A DNA stretch of 64,000 nt from Hydractinia symbiolongicarpus. Its lineage: Eukaryota; Cnidaria; Hydrozoa; Anthoathecata; Hydractiniidae. Position 1 is the stretch's first letter, and every line of letters starts with the position of its first letter. Both the position numbers and the translations under genes were made by a program. The notes below the pieces were generated by a model. It was not told where the DNA came from and ran no database searches. It saw only the letters and a program-made list of their open reading frames with translations. The stretch is from positions 16,494,001 through 16,558,000 of the forward strand of contig NC_079879.1 of assembly GCF_029227915.1 (NCBI RefSeq), in the 5' to 3' direction. Positions 1 through 12,217 of this stretch are shown one piece after another.

Positions 1-691
1 TATGAAAAAGATTACTTAAAAATTCTGCTGCAGGCAACTGTATTTGGTTACTTTTACATTTTAGCTAGAGGTAGCTAACCCCCTGTTCACAACCAAGTAA
101 AAATCAGATTGGCAAAGTTAACACAAAAATCAGAAATGTTAGCTAACATCTACGTTGGTAGCCAGAATCTTAAAATTGGTTTTGTTTAAGATTAATATAT
201 GGCTAGAGAACGTGACAGTAAGAGGCAAATAAAAATAATACAAATCTTTAGGTGGCTGAATAGGTAGCTTAGCTTTAGCTTAGCTAACTATAAAGTATGG
301 GTGAATAAACATGTAAACAAATAAAAAAATACCCGAAAGTAAAAGAAACTGCAATCTTGTTAGAATATAAATGGAAGTATCAGAAAGAAAAATTAAAGCA
401 AACAGTTAAGAAACTTTTGTTTCTCCAGCAATGAGTTGGTTCAATCTGCTTGCCAAATTTCGGACCGATAACGTAGAAATCGTTGCTAAGAAATATAAAG
501 AGCTTTAGTTTCTGATTAGTCATTTATATAAAACTCCGCTCCTGATTGGACCTTTATTTTAGCGGCAATTGTCCCTGTGCCGGTAAGGGTCTGACGGGTT
601 TCTCGTCCCTGCGTATTTTGTGTTTCGTGCGTGGTTAACACAAGTCGCTTTTGACGCACGAACAGACAGACAACGGCTATTATTATAGAGA
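1..691. other. Non-coding repeat-rich sequence
   Basis: No supportable gene is seen. The stretch is AT-rich and dotted with AGCTAGCTA-type motifs that recur throughout the window. Reading the minus strand, a Helitron-like 5' end (TCTCTATAATAATAGCC) starts at 691 and runs leftwards into this stretch, so much of it is probably the body of a Helitron-like element. The open frame at 559-831 crosses the hairpin of the neighbouring element and is not a gene. Confidence 0.5.
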
Positions 692-2000
692 CTAGTCGTT
701 AGCCCGTGGAAAAATCCACGGGGTCGCCCGTCCTTTAAATTAACCCATTTCAACAAAGTGCACAGAATTATATCGCATTTGGTATTGACGCGCCTTTTGA
801 AAATTTCGTGTTTCCGTGTTATGGCAAACATTATTTTATTTTGCGGAATAAGTTTTTGTAAAAGTTAAAAAAATAATCGTGACACCGAGCTGAGCGCTTA
901 GTACAGTTAAACGGTGCTGCACAGACGTATAGGGATAATACCCTTTTGAAAAAAACTTTCTCGCAGACTATGTTTAAATTAAAACACAAGAAAAAGTCCA
1001 TTGCTAACACAGGGCTGAGCAGTTAGTTCAGGTAAACAGTGTTGCCCATCCGTACAGGCGTGATACTCGAGAAAGTTTAAAAAATAGTACAGGTTTTACA
1101 AAAAACGTGGTTAAAACTGGGCAGTAAAACAGAGTTCAACAGGCAGTTAAACAGAGTTCAACAGGCGTATAGAAGTACCCTTTTCCAAAATAACTTCATT
1201 GCAACTTCGATTTAAACAATTTCTCAGCCATTTAATTTGCAGAAAATGTTTCAGGAAAATAATAAAAGATGCTGGCTACCTAGCTAACTGCATTTTGCAT
1301 AAGAATTATCGCTTAAGAATATTGTTGTAGCCAAACTGCATTTTTATCTTTATGCTCTCACTCTTTAGCCAAAGATAGGAGCTAGCTAAATGGCTGCAGC
1401 CTCAACATAAAAATTAATGTTGGGTAGGATAAAAAGCTCTTAGACCATACAGATTAGTAATAAGTAAGGCTCTAGCAAGCTAGCTAGCCTTTAAAATCTT
1501 CGTGTTATACATGAGCATAGGGGTACTATTATTTTCCAAAAGTCCTTATCGCTTCGGAGTTAAAAGAAATCAACCCGGTTCTGTTTAAATTTTTAAAACA
1601 GTAATAAAAGTGATCGCTGCCAACTGCATTTAGCATAAGAATAGTTAAAAATTGTGTTGCAGCCAAAGTGCATTTGGCCACTTTCACTTACAGCCAAACT
1701 GCATTTGGCTACTTTCACTTTTTAGCCAGAGGTAGCTAAAAGGAGGTAGCTAGGTAGACCCAACTTCAACATGAAAATAAAGAACAATATACCAAACTGA
1801 ATAAAAACTTTAACAGAATAGGAATAAGTAAAGATAGCTATAGCTAGCTGCCTCAAAATCTACGTTTTGTAGCTAGCCAAAAGCTTAAAATTGGTTTGTT
1901 TAAAATTTATACGTAGCTAGAAAACGTGATGAAATATTCCCCTTAACATGTGAAAACAAACTAAATAATCCTATAGGATAAGAAGTACTCAGAAGAACTA
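692..2000 (-). mobile_element. Non-autonomous Helitron-like element, 3' end at 692
   Basis: On the minus strand a 20-nt hairpin (stem CCCGTGGA/TCCACGGG at 703-722) is followed about ten bases later by CTAG (692-695) and then T. This is the classical Helitron 3' terminus. The body between about 840 and 2000 matches, in reverse complement, the plus-strand sequence at 29540-30560, including the phrase around the AGCGCTTAGTACAGGTAAAC motif. No protein is encoded. The 5' limit near 2000 is not defined. The next element's 5' TC begins at the very next base, giving a head-to-tail junction. Confidence 0.6.
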
Positions 2001-2259
2001 AGGATGATTGAAAGGACACCTACAAACTTCACACCATCACTTCCAAACTACAATGGCCTTCGTAGGGGTAGCATGCTTCCTCCCGTCGGCATGTTGAGGC
2101 CGCGAAGCACTTGGATTGGTCATTAGTGAAAATGGAGCCTCGTGATTGGTTTATTATTCCAATGGCGTCACGTATTTAGCACGCTTTGTCGTGCCAAATT
2201 TTGCGCCAGATATTATTTGTACAAGAACCTAAAAATGAATCTCATTAAGGTCACATGTT

Positions 2260-2590
<331 letters not shown>

Positions 2591-2849
2591 TCATGGAGTC
2601 GATGGATTCTCGAAACTTCTCAAGGTCTCACTCGTATGGGTATTGAACGGTTATCCCAAAATGTAAGATTTAACGGTAGGTCCAACATCATTGTCAATCA
2701 AGGTAGTTCGATCGATGCGCCAGCGCTTGTACCTGACGACTATTGAGAATTTGATCCTCCGGCCTAGTGACACGGGTGAGGAAATAAAGTGATTCCAAAA
2801 TGTGCTCAAGTATGCGCGATCTAAGGTCGACTTCTCGTGAAAAAGTCGC

Positions 2850-3416
2850 TAGAAATTTCGCTGACCAATAGAAGATTATCTATCATGCAATGGGAGACGA
2901 TTTCAGCAGAGATTGCTAGCAACATCAACAATTTACCACCTTGGGTAACATAGTTTCCAGCTTTGAATCTATGGATCTTCTTACACCGAATCGTCTGACA
3001 TTGAGTAGAAATAATGAGAGGAGTCCCGTTGGAAGTATGATTGTGACAAATGATCCAGATAGAATATTTAACGCAAATCAAAAAGTGTTCAATGGTTGGT
3101 TTGAAAATTGCCTCTTGAGTCATGTACCGAAATTAATGGCTCAACCAAAATGGTATAAATCAGATAAAGTATTCAAAAGGGTGATATTGTATTGTTTCTG
3201 AAACAAGATACCCCGTTATGTTCAAATTATCAGTACGGTATTGTCGAAGCAGTCGTGATGGATAAAGACGGGAAGATACGTAAAGTCGAAATTCGTTATC
3301 GTAACCATAATGAAAAGGTCAATCGAATTACTCGTCGTGCAGTTCGTTGTTTGCTTGTAATTCACCATGTTCATGAATTAGATATAATGGACGAACTTTC
3401 CATGTTTCAACAATGA
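2850..3416 (+). pseudogene. BEL/Pao retrotransposon integrase C-terminus (remnant)
   Basis: The translated pieces match the conserved tail of BEL/Pao polyproteins (the DUF5641 region after the integrase). Seen in order are a segment ending NNLPP, then LTPNRLTLSRNNERSPVG (frame of 2941), then PKLMAQPKW. From 3192 there is a shifted frame with QYGIVEAVVMDKDGKIRKV and HVHELDIMDEL. At least two frameshifts separate these pieces, so the copy is dead. The 5' part (gag, protease, RT) is absent, and the neighbouring AT-rich sequence after 3416 may be a decayed LTR, though no second LTR was found. Confidence 0.8.
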
Positions 3417-4640
3417 ATGTTTGATACTATTGAGTATTGTGTTTATATATATTATTGAATCAAAATTCATATTTATGTCAGTCCGTAAAATGTACTTTGT
3501 CATGTGTAGTGCTACCATTTATGTTATGCCTTGTTTATTCAATTTCTTTGCTCACTTGTGCAGTCCCGTGTCTCATTGTCTCGTATGTCCAACTTGTATC
3601 ATTATGTTTCATCTTCACTATATGTGTTGTTTAATTGTCAATTGTTACTTGATCGTGTCATTAGGGATTTCATGTCAATTACTTTATATAATACGTTTTT
3701 TACATTTTTCGTTCATTCCGTCAAATCACAAAACCAAGATAACTTTATACAAAAAGTATCAAACAATATTTTTATACACGTCAAACTTTCAGGAAACATT
3801 TCAGCGTAATTCCATTTCAAGTTTATCCGGTTTTGAACTTGGGCAATCTGGTACGATTATTTAATAATATATTTGAATTTATTTTGTCAAACGTTTGTTA
3901 AACTTAAAGCTAAGTTTGTATATATTTTCTTTCAGTTTGAATAACTTAACTTGCCATACCATCGGAGTTTTAAATTGTATTCGAGCAATCGAACCTAAAA
4001 CTGGTTAGACCCACACCTGTAGCCATGCGCAATGCAATTTCTAAATTATCTAGTTCAATAGCTGGGTCAGGTTTCAACTCACCACATTTCTCAATATTTG
4101 TTCGTGTAGGAATAAAATTCAAGAAGTCTTTATTAGGACAAAATCTAAATTGTGATGATACAGCAAATTCCTTTGCAAACAGAATGTATAAACCTTGACC
4201 TAAAACGTGGGAAATGCAAATTGTTTTGTATTTCATTTTCCTACCCGAAATGCAGTGGTGATAGAAATCTGTTCCTTATCTTTGTGCAATACCCCTTTAT
4301 GCGCCAGTTGTTTTTGAAAAAAAATAGTTTATGGCAGAAACTGCCCCTTAGCGGTTGTAGAAACTGGACACCCGCAATAACTGGGAGGAAAACAAAGAAA
4401 TAGAATCTTAAAAGATCATTAGAAACGAAAATGCAGACCCTCGTGAAAGTGGCCAGTGAGAAATGACGCCCCTGTCCAAGGAAAAACAAAGAAATTTAAT
4501 GATTGAAAAACCATTGAAATAAAAGCGAAAGCGGTCAGTTAAAAACAACTAAATATTTATATAAAAAGTCAAGTTTATATACCGCTGCGCTTTTCGTTTT
4601 TGAGATATTTTTCCGGTGTTTCGGCGACGGAGAATTTTAC
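3417..4640. other. Non-coding AT-rich sequence
   Basis: No convincing gene is present. Overlapping short frames at 3421-3864 are AT-rich shadows without recognisable domains. The first part directly follows the BEL/Pao coding tail and could be LTR-derived. Confidence 0.4.
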
Positions 4641-4769
4641 AAAAATTAGAATAGTAGACTTAACACCCCAACTCCCTTTCGGTAACTCCCCAACTTACTG
4701 AATTTGTAACTTCCCGGTTACCGGTACTCATTTTAATTTTGTGATAGGAATACACAAAAAATGGCAGAA

Positions 4770-5150
4770 GCGTCTGATAATCCAGATCCAGCCCAGCTAG
4801 TTCTATTTTGGATTTCAATGCTTTGGACATAAATGGTGAAAAAGTGGAGTTGTCAAAATACAAAGGCTATGTAACCTATATTGTTAATGTCGCGAGTCAA
4901 TGAGGTTTAACTAAGGAGAACTATGCTCATCTGGCTCAACTGCACAAAAGTCATGCTGGAGAAGGTCTTCAGATTTTAGCTTTTCCATGTAGCTAATCAG
5001 TTTGGAAAGCAAGAGCCTGGCTCAAATGAGGAAATCAAAGCATTTGCCATGGAAAGAGGTGCTGAATAGGATTTGTTTTCTAAAATTAATATAAATGGTG
5101 CACAAGCTCATTCACTATATCAATTTCTCAAGTTGAAACAGAGAGTGTAG
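4770..5150 (+). pseudogene. Glutathione peroxidase (GPX4-like) retropseudogene with UGA at the Sec position
   Basis: Conceptual translation gives the phospholipid-hydroperoxide glutathione peroxidase family pattern without introns. It shows DFNALDINGEKVELSKYKG and then VNVASQ, an in-frame TGA at 4901-4903, and GLTKENYAHLAQLHK. After a 4-bp insertion near 4991 come the QFGKQEPGSNEEI signature and YQFLKLKQRV. The TGA lies exactly where selenocysteine sits in this family. Disabling changes are the 4-bp insertion, a TAG near 5067 and a damaged N-terminus. Lack of introns suggests a processed copy of a host selenoprotein gene. It lies tail to tail with the pogo transposase remnant. Confidence 0.85.
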
Positions 5151-5176
5151 CTATATATACTGTTAAGTGTAACTTT

Positions 5177-7302
5177 TCATTTGAGTCCTTGTTTTGAGAT
5201 TTCATGATATTTCTTCATCACTTCCTTCTCAATTTCAAAGGTCATGTGCGCCTTTTTACGACTCGCATCTGTAAGATTTGGGATACAAGGACCAGCAAAA
5301 CAATGTTTTGCATCAACTATTCCTATGTCTTCTTTCGTCGGCCAATCCCATTTTAAGTGAGAAGGGTCACTTGAATTTTCTACTTTCTTGAGAAACTGCA
5401 TTTCTACCTGATCAGCATTTGCTTCAACATCTTCTGCAAAAACCTTCAAAAGCTTGCCCAGTAGTAGGTTCTAGGCTTTGTCCAGAATACAGCAAAGAAT
5501 TTTCCAATGTTGTGATCATCTAAATGATCAAGGGTAGAGGTAGTGTTTTCTTGGCCTTGGTGATCGGTGTTTTCTTGGCCTTGGTGATCGGTGTTTTCTT
5601 GGCCTTGGTGATCAGCGGTTTCTTTTTTATCATTGGGTTCATTAATAACTACTTGGTTTTCGTTGTCTGACTCTCCTGGGATATCTACATCTTCACCACT
5701 TCCCTCTTCTTCTGATTCAGTGTCATCACGTACCATGCCCTTAAGCATTTTTCGGAAATCATGGCCCCTGTTTTTATATTGTTTATTTTTCTTGGCTTGG
5801 CTCTTAGCCTTCTTTGCCTTTGCTTTTTGTTGTTTTGTCTTTTCTTTCGATCTCTTCTTTTCTTTTTTTTGCATTTTCCTCGTCTTCTTTTGCTTTCTTT
5901 TAGGCTGCAATTTTTGCTCGATACTCAGGACTTGTCAATACTGCTCCATTCATTGAAATTTTTTGTCTCTTTGGGGCATCTTTTCCACTTGCATCGGGGT
6001 TGTTATTGATGACATTCTTTTTTTTAAAACCTTTTCAAGACTGTCTGTCTCTTTTGGGACAAGTGTAATTGCATACTTATAACCTGGAGGTGCATTACGC
6101 TCTAATAGCTTCACGATCTCCTCTGGTTTCATTAATTGGTTGGATTGTGGTGTACTGCAGGAAGCCATCTGATCATCAAAACTTGAATAGACACTTTCCT
6201 CATCAATGGAATCTTGAAATGAACGCACAGATAAGGGTAACTTCTTTGGTGACTTATTGCATTTTGATGAGGGCGATTTGCAATTTGACACGGACACCTG
6301 TACTGCTTCATTAAAACAGTTATCTGCTTGTGAACTGTTTAGGTTAAATGCTATGTTTGATTCTTTGGTTTGATTGATTAAGATGGGAGATCCATCCTCG
6401 TCAACTGGTGATCCTTCTTCTCTCCACTTCATGTAAGAGCTTAGTTTCACTTTGTCCAGGCGAGAAACCTTATACTTTGTTTTATCTACTGGAAAAATTC
6501 CTGTAGTGTTGAAAGCAGAAATGATATTTTCATTTGTCAAGCCTTCTTTCCAAATGCTTCCAATAGATTACAAAAGGCAGATTTTTGAAGCTTCTGGCCT
6601 CCACCAGTTCTATGCACAAACTGTAATGTACTGCTCATAGTGAACCTTTAAGGAATTGAAACAGCCAGCATCTAGTGGCTGCAACACATCTGTACAATGG
6701 GCTGGCAACTTTATTAATGATATAATTTGCTTCATTGCAAAATCAATTGTAGCAGTTGACAAAAGAGTCATATGACCATCAAATGTCAACAATAGTGGTC
6801 TTGCTACTACTGACTCAGCAAATTTTCTGAACCAATGATCAAATATCTTTGTGGTCATCCAACCACTGTATCCAACCACTGTCACTTACACTAAAGTAAG
6901 TGTTTTCTAGAGCATCTGCTCCTAACCATGTCGATTAAAGATTCTTTCCCCTAAAAATGATGAGGAGGTCCAGTGAAGTACCATCAGCACAGCACACAGC
7001 CAAGACTGTTGTATTTTCCCTGTTTGAGCCATTTGTAACTTGAATACATTTCTTGCCAATCTCACCCACTTACTTACATTTTGAGGGATCAAAAATTGGT
7101 ATATGACAAAAGGATTAGAGGTTACATTCTTCCAGGCTAATTGCATCTGCCCTTCCTTCTTAAGGCTCAACTTATGGCGCTTCAAGAATGACCTTGTCCA
7201 GTCATGACCTGGCATATTATCCTTGAAACATGTCTTTAAGTTTTTCATAACAACAAAGTCTTGGACTATTTGTCTGAGCTCTATAAGTGTTGGACCAAAG
7301 CC
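5177..7302 (-). pseudogene. Pogo/Tigger-type (DDE_1) transposase, degraded
   Basis: Read on the minus strand, an exon begins after a TTTTTCAG acceptor near 7302. It encodes a CENP-B-type HTH (GHDWTRSFLKRHKLSLKK) and then a DDE_1 core with the LLTFDGHM catalytic-Asp motif (about 6800) and HCTDVLQPLD (about 6680). A Lys-rich C-terminal region follows. The segment that should hold the first catalytic Asp is missing between the HTH and the GKK region. In-frame stops occur near 6925, 6608 and 5940, and a 1-nt slip near 5465 shifts the last 90 codons. The C-terminal tail contains three 8-residue repeats. Inactive transposase; family assignment is firm. Confidence 0.85.
5543..5614 (-). repeat. 24-bp tandem repeat x3 in transposase tail
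   Basis: Three consecutive near-identical 24-bp units (5543, 5567, 5591) encode the 8-residue unit DHQGQENT on the minus strand within the low-complexity C-terminal region of the pogo remnant. Confidence 0.9.
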
Positions 7303-8600
7303 TGAAAAATCGAAATCGAAATGGAGTATACTTACAGAGGGAGTTGCAAAGTTGGGGAGTTAGTGAGTTGCGATGCAGCGAGTTGGAGAGTCGCATCTAC
7401 CATCTTTTTTTTTTTTTTAATTTACCGGTTTGCTGACAGATCCGAAAAAATAAGGCCAATTCTAGCTTTGAGTAACCCGGGGTCCACAATCTAGCGTAGA
7501 GCAGTTCAACCTCCTCCCCAATGTCTTTTTTACTTATTGTGGTCGCAAATTGGTCATGACATAATTGGTAAGATCTGGAAAAATAAATAGCATTGACAAA
7601 GCTCTGATTCATATCACCCAGACATACAATCGCATGTCTGAATGATTTGAATCAGAGTAAGATGTAAACTCCTGGGAAACATAAACTGCATAGCTATTCC
7701 TGTTGCAAATCTGCTGAAGTCGTAGAGAGCGTAATTTGCATCTCTTGCCCTCGTGTTTTTCCATTTCGATTGACTTCTTGAGGGGTTAAGACGTAGAGAC
7801 CAAAACACAATTTACACATTGACTAATCAATATGTCACTTTTTATTGATTTAACAAATGAGGAGAACAAGGTAAGCTTGCTATTGTCAGCCTAATTAAAC
7901 GATAAGCTAATGGGATGTATTTAGCCAAAATTTTGATAGGACGTTTTGATGCAACATACTATTTTCCGGTTACATTTAGAATACCTTGATCATTTTGTCA
8001 GACGACGAATCTTCATCTGATACCATCGGCCGCCACAAAAAAAGACAAAAATTGAAAAGTAAGTGAATATTGTATTGTGTAGGATTCGTACCTACACATT
8101 GTTTTCTAAAAAACTAGGGTTTCAGGTACCGTAAATCGCCGAATCGCTAAAAGCTGTAATATAGGGGTTAATTAACGAGGTTGGGGGTTAATTACGCTAA
8201 AAACTTTTAGACTAAATGCTTTTGAGTTAGCCAGGCGAAGTTTCTTGTAAAAATATGTTTTACACGTCAAATAAAAGTCGAATAAATGTAGAAAAAAATT
8301 AACACACTGTTGTTTACATATACAAGATTTTATGAACGAAGCTTTTCGTAAAAACATTTCAAGCATAAAAATTAGTACGTGTGCTGCACAGTTTCTAATA
8401 TTCTTCCTCCACACCATACACACAGACTATCTAAAAAAAATAAATCACAAACAGAAATAAAAGTAAACATTTTTTTAGACAAAATGACAACGTAGTTAAT
8501 GATTGTATGGATATATCCAATAGCTCAATGGAATCATTTCTTGCCAAACCCGCATTTGGGTGAGTTAAGATGTTTCGTATACATCGTTATTTACAAGAAC
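7303..8600. other. Non-coding: intronic or transposon-flank sequence
   Basis: Contains a cluster of AACTCCC/GGGAGTT motifs at about 7328-7390, then AT-rich sequence. Frames at 7397-7808 on the minus strand have no recognisable domain. A possible short acidic exon (encoding DDESSSDT) at about 7999-8060 on the plus strand is followed by a GTAAG donor and could belong to the downstream gene, but this is weak. Confidence 0.35.
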
Positions 8601-8616
8601 TTAGTTTTCCGAATTA

Positions 8617-11139
8617 GATTGTGCAGATACAAGCAGTAGTGACGTCGATGATGATATTCAAATAATAAGTTTGATAAACAACAACAGAAAGCACAGTGCA
8701 ACATATTTTGATACTTCACCACATCATCCAAGAACCAGTACCCCAAGGTAAAATTAAGTTATTGTTTTTTATTAAATATTTTGAATTCCTAGTAACTTTC
8801 AGGACGAATTAAGCAACAATTTAAAAACATATTTACATTAAAATGGCTTTTTAAAAACAATTTCCAGGTCCTTTCTGTATAACCTAAAAAATTTGTTCAA
8901 GTAACTATATATAAAATTTTTAATTGATTTAGATCTGAAATACAAAATTTCCAAATTTGAAAGCCTACCAAGATTTTATCAATAGACAAGAGAGGTATTG
9001 TTATCTATATTTTAAATTAATCAAATTGATTTCGTAAAGAAGCCATGGTGCTAACAAGTACACAGTTCTTTTCTCTTTTTTTTCAGTTTATATCCTGAGA
9101 TGCCTATACATGAAGTTGTACATAAAGTTGAGAAGGAGAATATAGATACATGTGACAGGTAATTTTTTGTGAAGTACATTTTTCTGTGTTATTGCTAATT
9201 TTTTTTTTGTTTAAGGTACTTTTGTTTTAATCATTGTTTTTAAAACATGTATATCAAATTAACTTACAGGGCTATGGTAGACAGTTTCAAAATTGGAAAC
9301 AAGGTATACCTACCAATTGAAATTTGGGATGACATACCAATCAATGATGTCCAATTTCTGCCACATAACATCGATGGCAAGAAAATATTCTATTTACCAT
9401 TCAACCCTTTGGATAGAATGGCCTCCACAATTGACGGACGACCATGGCAGAAATATGTTGTTTCTAAAAGAAAAGATTTTCATGGCTTAAGACGATTAGC
9501 CAAATGCAAAGGCAGTTACAAATGTTTGAACAACAACTGCAGTTATTTAAAAGAATTCAACGAAAGTAATAGACATCACTTTAAGGGTATTAAATGTGTC
9601 CATTGTAAACTAGAAGGGGAATTGGTTGCCTGTGAAGCAAGGAAAATATGGGAGTTCTATGATAACAACAAAGTTAGGGTCTACCATTATGGTAATCACT
9701 CGTGTGTTTGCAAGCCTCTCCTGGATACAGCAAGAACAAATAACATCATTGATCAATTCAATGACAATCCCAAATTAAAACCATGTCAACTAGCAAGCAC
9801 AGTTTTATGTAAAGCAATGACAGAAGGGGAGTGGGACAAATTGGATGAAATATCTATGTCCTTGGTAGATGTTCAAAAAACCAACAACTTAAAGAAGAAA
9901 GCAATGAAAGAAATACAGCCTTATGGACACTCCATAGGTATGCTCTATTTTGCATGTATACAAATTCACCAATTGAGTAAATATTTGCAAAATTCAAAAT
10001 ATAATGTTTTAAGGTACATAAATTTACTTTTTACTTTTACATATAGCTGTATCAATTCTCAAAACAGCTAGAGACAAAAGGGACAAGTTCTTGATATATC
10101 AACTAAATGATCGGAAATTCAATGGTGAACCAACCTTTGTATTTAAAACAAGTGAATTCAAGTTAAAATTGATCAAAGATATGGACCGTTTTGGAGATAA
10201 AGTTTTATCAACTGAGTATGCACACATTGATGGGAAAGAGAACAGATGTTTACACTTCACAACCCTTGTTCTCAGCGTATACCATCCTTTCTTACGTAAA
10301 CAAATCCCATTTGCAATAATGGAGTGCGAAGGCGAGTCAACAACAGCAGTCAAAATTTTTTGGCAATTAGTGGATAAAGCATTGTCAGAAATTCAACAAG
10401 CCAGAAAAGTTCAACCCTTGTGGTTTAATAAGTGATGAAGCTGGAGCATTTTGGAAAGCCGCATCTGAAACCTTCCACCCAGATATTGTGGCCAACGGTG
10501 TCAGTTGTGAATTTCACTTCAAGGAAAATGTAAACAGACACTTAAAGGCACTAGGTAAAATTTTCTTATTTATCTTTCATACTTATTTACCTGATGCTTA
10601 AAAGGAAAAATGTACAGAGAATCTTAACCTCATTTCTGGGACATGTGTAAATTATTCCATTATATTTCTTTTCATACAGCTGATTCCATCTGGCAAATCT
10701 GAACGAAATATGTAAGCACATCGTTTGGATATTGCTTAACATCTATGGTTGTTTACCCAACAACATTATCCTGCATCAACGAAGATACACCTCTCAAGAA
10801 TTGGAATTCCTGCAAGAAAATGAAATAAAACAAGTCCCTGAAAGTATTAAGTATCAGAATGCAAACAAAGACGTAAATGTAAGTGGCCCAAAAACAACTA
10901 GCAAAATGGAAGAAATATTTCAGAAGCATCCAGCCAACAAAACGAAACAAGACTGGAAAATTACGAAGCTTAAAAAGCAGAAAGGGAAAGCCCCAAAATG
11001 TAAAAAATGTGGTAACCTCATATTAGTAGGACAATTGCATGTAGTAACAAGTGGATTGTATGTACCAGATGGTAAGGAGTTTGCCTATAAAATAATAAAT
11101 AATAGCATTCATGTAAATAAATTACATACATCTAGCTAG
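8617..11139 (+). pseudogene. Mutator-like (MULE-type) transposase gene, spliced and frameshifted
   Basis: Several GT-AG exons join in phase: about 8617-8746, 9088-9159, 9270-9937 and 10047 to about 10550, plus a terminal block at 10732-11139. The third exon has a Cys/His-rich N-terminal module (KCKGSYKCLNNNCSYLK, then CVHCK, then VYHYGNHSCVC) like the FLYWCH/zinc-finger part of MULE proteins. The fourth has a candidate DDE core (YAHIDGKENRCLHF, then ISDEAGAFWKA and CEFHFKENVNRH). A 1-nt slip near 10410 breaks the core. The last block has a CKKCG zinc knuckle and GLYVPDGKEFA. Possibly a decayed transposon or domesticated copy. The family call is by motif pattern only. Confidence 0.5.
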
Positions 11140-11699
11140 ATAGATACATTTTAAAACAGTCATGATTTAGCAGCTGAGCCAGCTGACTTTTAGTACGTTT
11201 TAAAAATCCTTTTCTTTCTTACTTATGTATAGTTTTTTTTGTTATATAATATATATTTATATTTATATGTTTTTATTGGTATAGCTATATATATATTGTT
11301 TAAAACAGTTGTAGCTAGCTAGCAAGCTTGCTTTTTTTGTTTATATAAAACGGATTAACCTTGTTAATCTTACCTTGGAGGCTAGCTTCATGTGGTTAAT
11401 TTCTTCCCCTTTTGTCCATTTGAACTTGAAAACTTGAAAAATACATTGAAGTTTTAAGAAACCACGCACCTTTACTCTCTGGATCGCAAAGTGGAATGAA
11501 ACAGCATGGTCACAGCGCACGGGAAAAACCGACTGGTTGCACTTACGCAGGTAAATTGTTTTAAAATTCGTAAATCTTTTCAGCGTGAAATTAGCCAACG
11601 AAATCGAGTTCGCCGGACAAATAAATCGGCGATCGTACATTTTTGCAACTCCCTGCCCCCTAACGTGCAACTCCCTAACTCCCCAACTTTGCGAAAATT
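11140..11699. other. Non-coding with AACTCCC motif cluster
   Basis: AT-rich sequence with short TA runs. At 11646-11690 it carries CAACTCCCT and AACTCCCCAAC motifs, the same as those beside the pogo remnant at 4664-4690 and (inverted) 7328-7390. Confidence 0.4.
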
Positions 11700-11831
11700 T
11701 CCTAAATTCATTGAAATGTGATACTTCTTAGCTGTTTTATACACCGTCGCCCCGTTCTTAACTTTATCTACAGCAGTGTTAATAGAGGCTTCAGTGTATA
11801 GTTTGTGTTTTGGTCTATATGACCTAACCAT
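11700..11831 (-). pseudogene. Pogo-type transposase N-terminal exon (psq HTH), isolated
   Basis: From the ATG at 11831 the minus strand encodes a pipsqueak-type HTH (NTAVDKVKNGATVYKTAKKY), the normal N-terminus of pogo/Jerky transposases. After about 42 codons the homology stops at the AACTCCC motif cluster. The rest of the gene is not here, and the CENP-B/DDE part found at 5.2-7.3 kb lies 4.4 kb away beyond another gene. It is therefore an orphan exon from another copy, or one separated by rearrangement. Confidence 0.75.
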
Positions 11832-12217
11832 TTTAGAAAGTTTGTTGATTTACTTAATAATATGCAATTATATAGTTAGTAATCTAAAATGAATAGAAGT
11901 AAATAATTATTTTACACCTACCATCTCCAATTTTACCATTATTACTGTAGTGGGGTAAAAAAAATAAACATTGGGTAATTAAAAATATATTATTTTTTTA
12001 CCCCATTTATCAAAAAAATTGGGGTAAAAAAACCATAGTCATTCCAGAATAACAGCCTACTCAGAGTAAAATCAATATATACCAAGTAACACCCTATGAT
12101 ACTTGTATTATGACAGCATTAACAAAACTTTAAACCAAGTCTACCAAAAAGCTGAAATAAAAAGTTAATGCATGTGGTTTGAAAGTCATAATTTTTCAAA
12201 CATCCAAAGTTAAATAA
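11832..12217. other. Non-coding
   Basis: Very AT-rich sequence with poly-A/T runs and a short inverted GGGGTAAAAAAA/TTTTTTACCCC pair near 11950-12030. No gene seen. Confidence 0.5.

Noticed and set aside
559-831. 90-codon minus-strand frame as a gene
   Set aside because: It spans the Helitron-like hairpin and the junction between two elements; no domain.
5633-6009. Hydrophobic Phe/Leu-rich plus-strand frames resembling membrane proteins
   Set aside because: Antisense shadows of the Lys-rich transposase tail on the minus strand.
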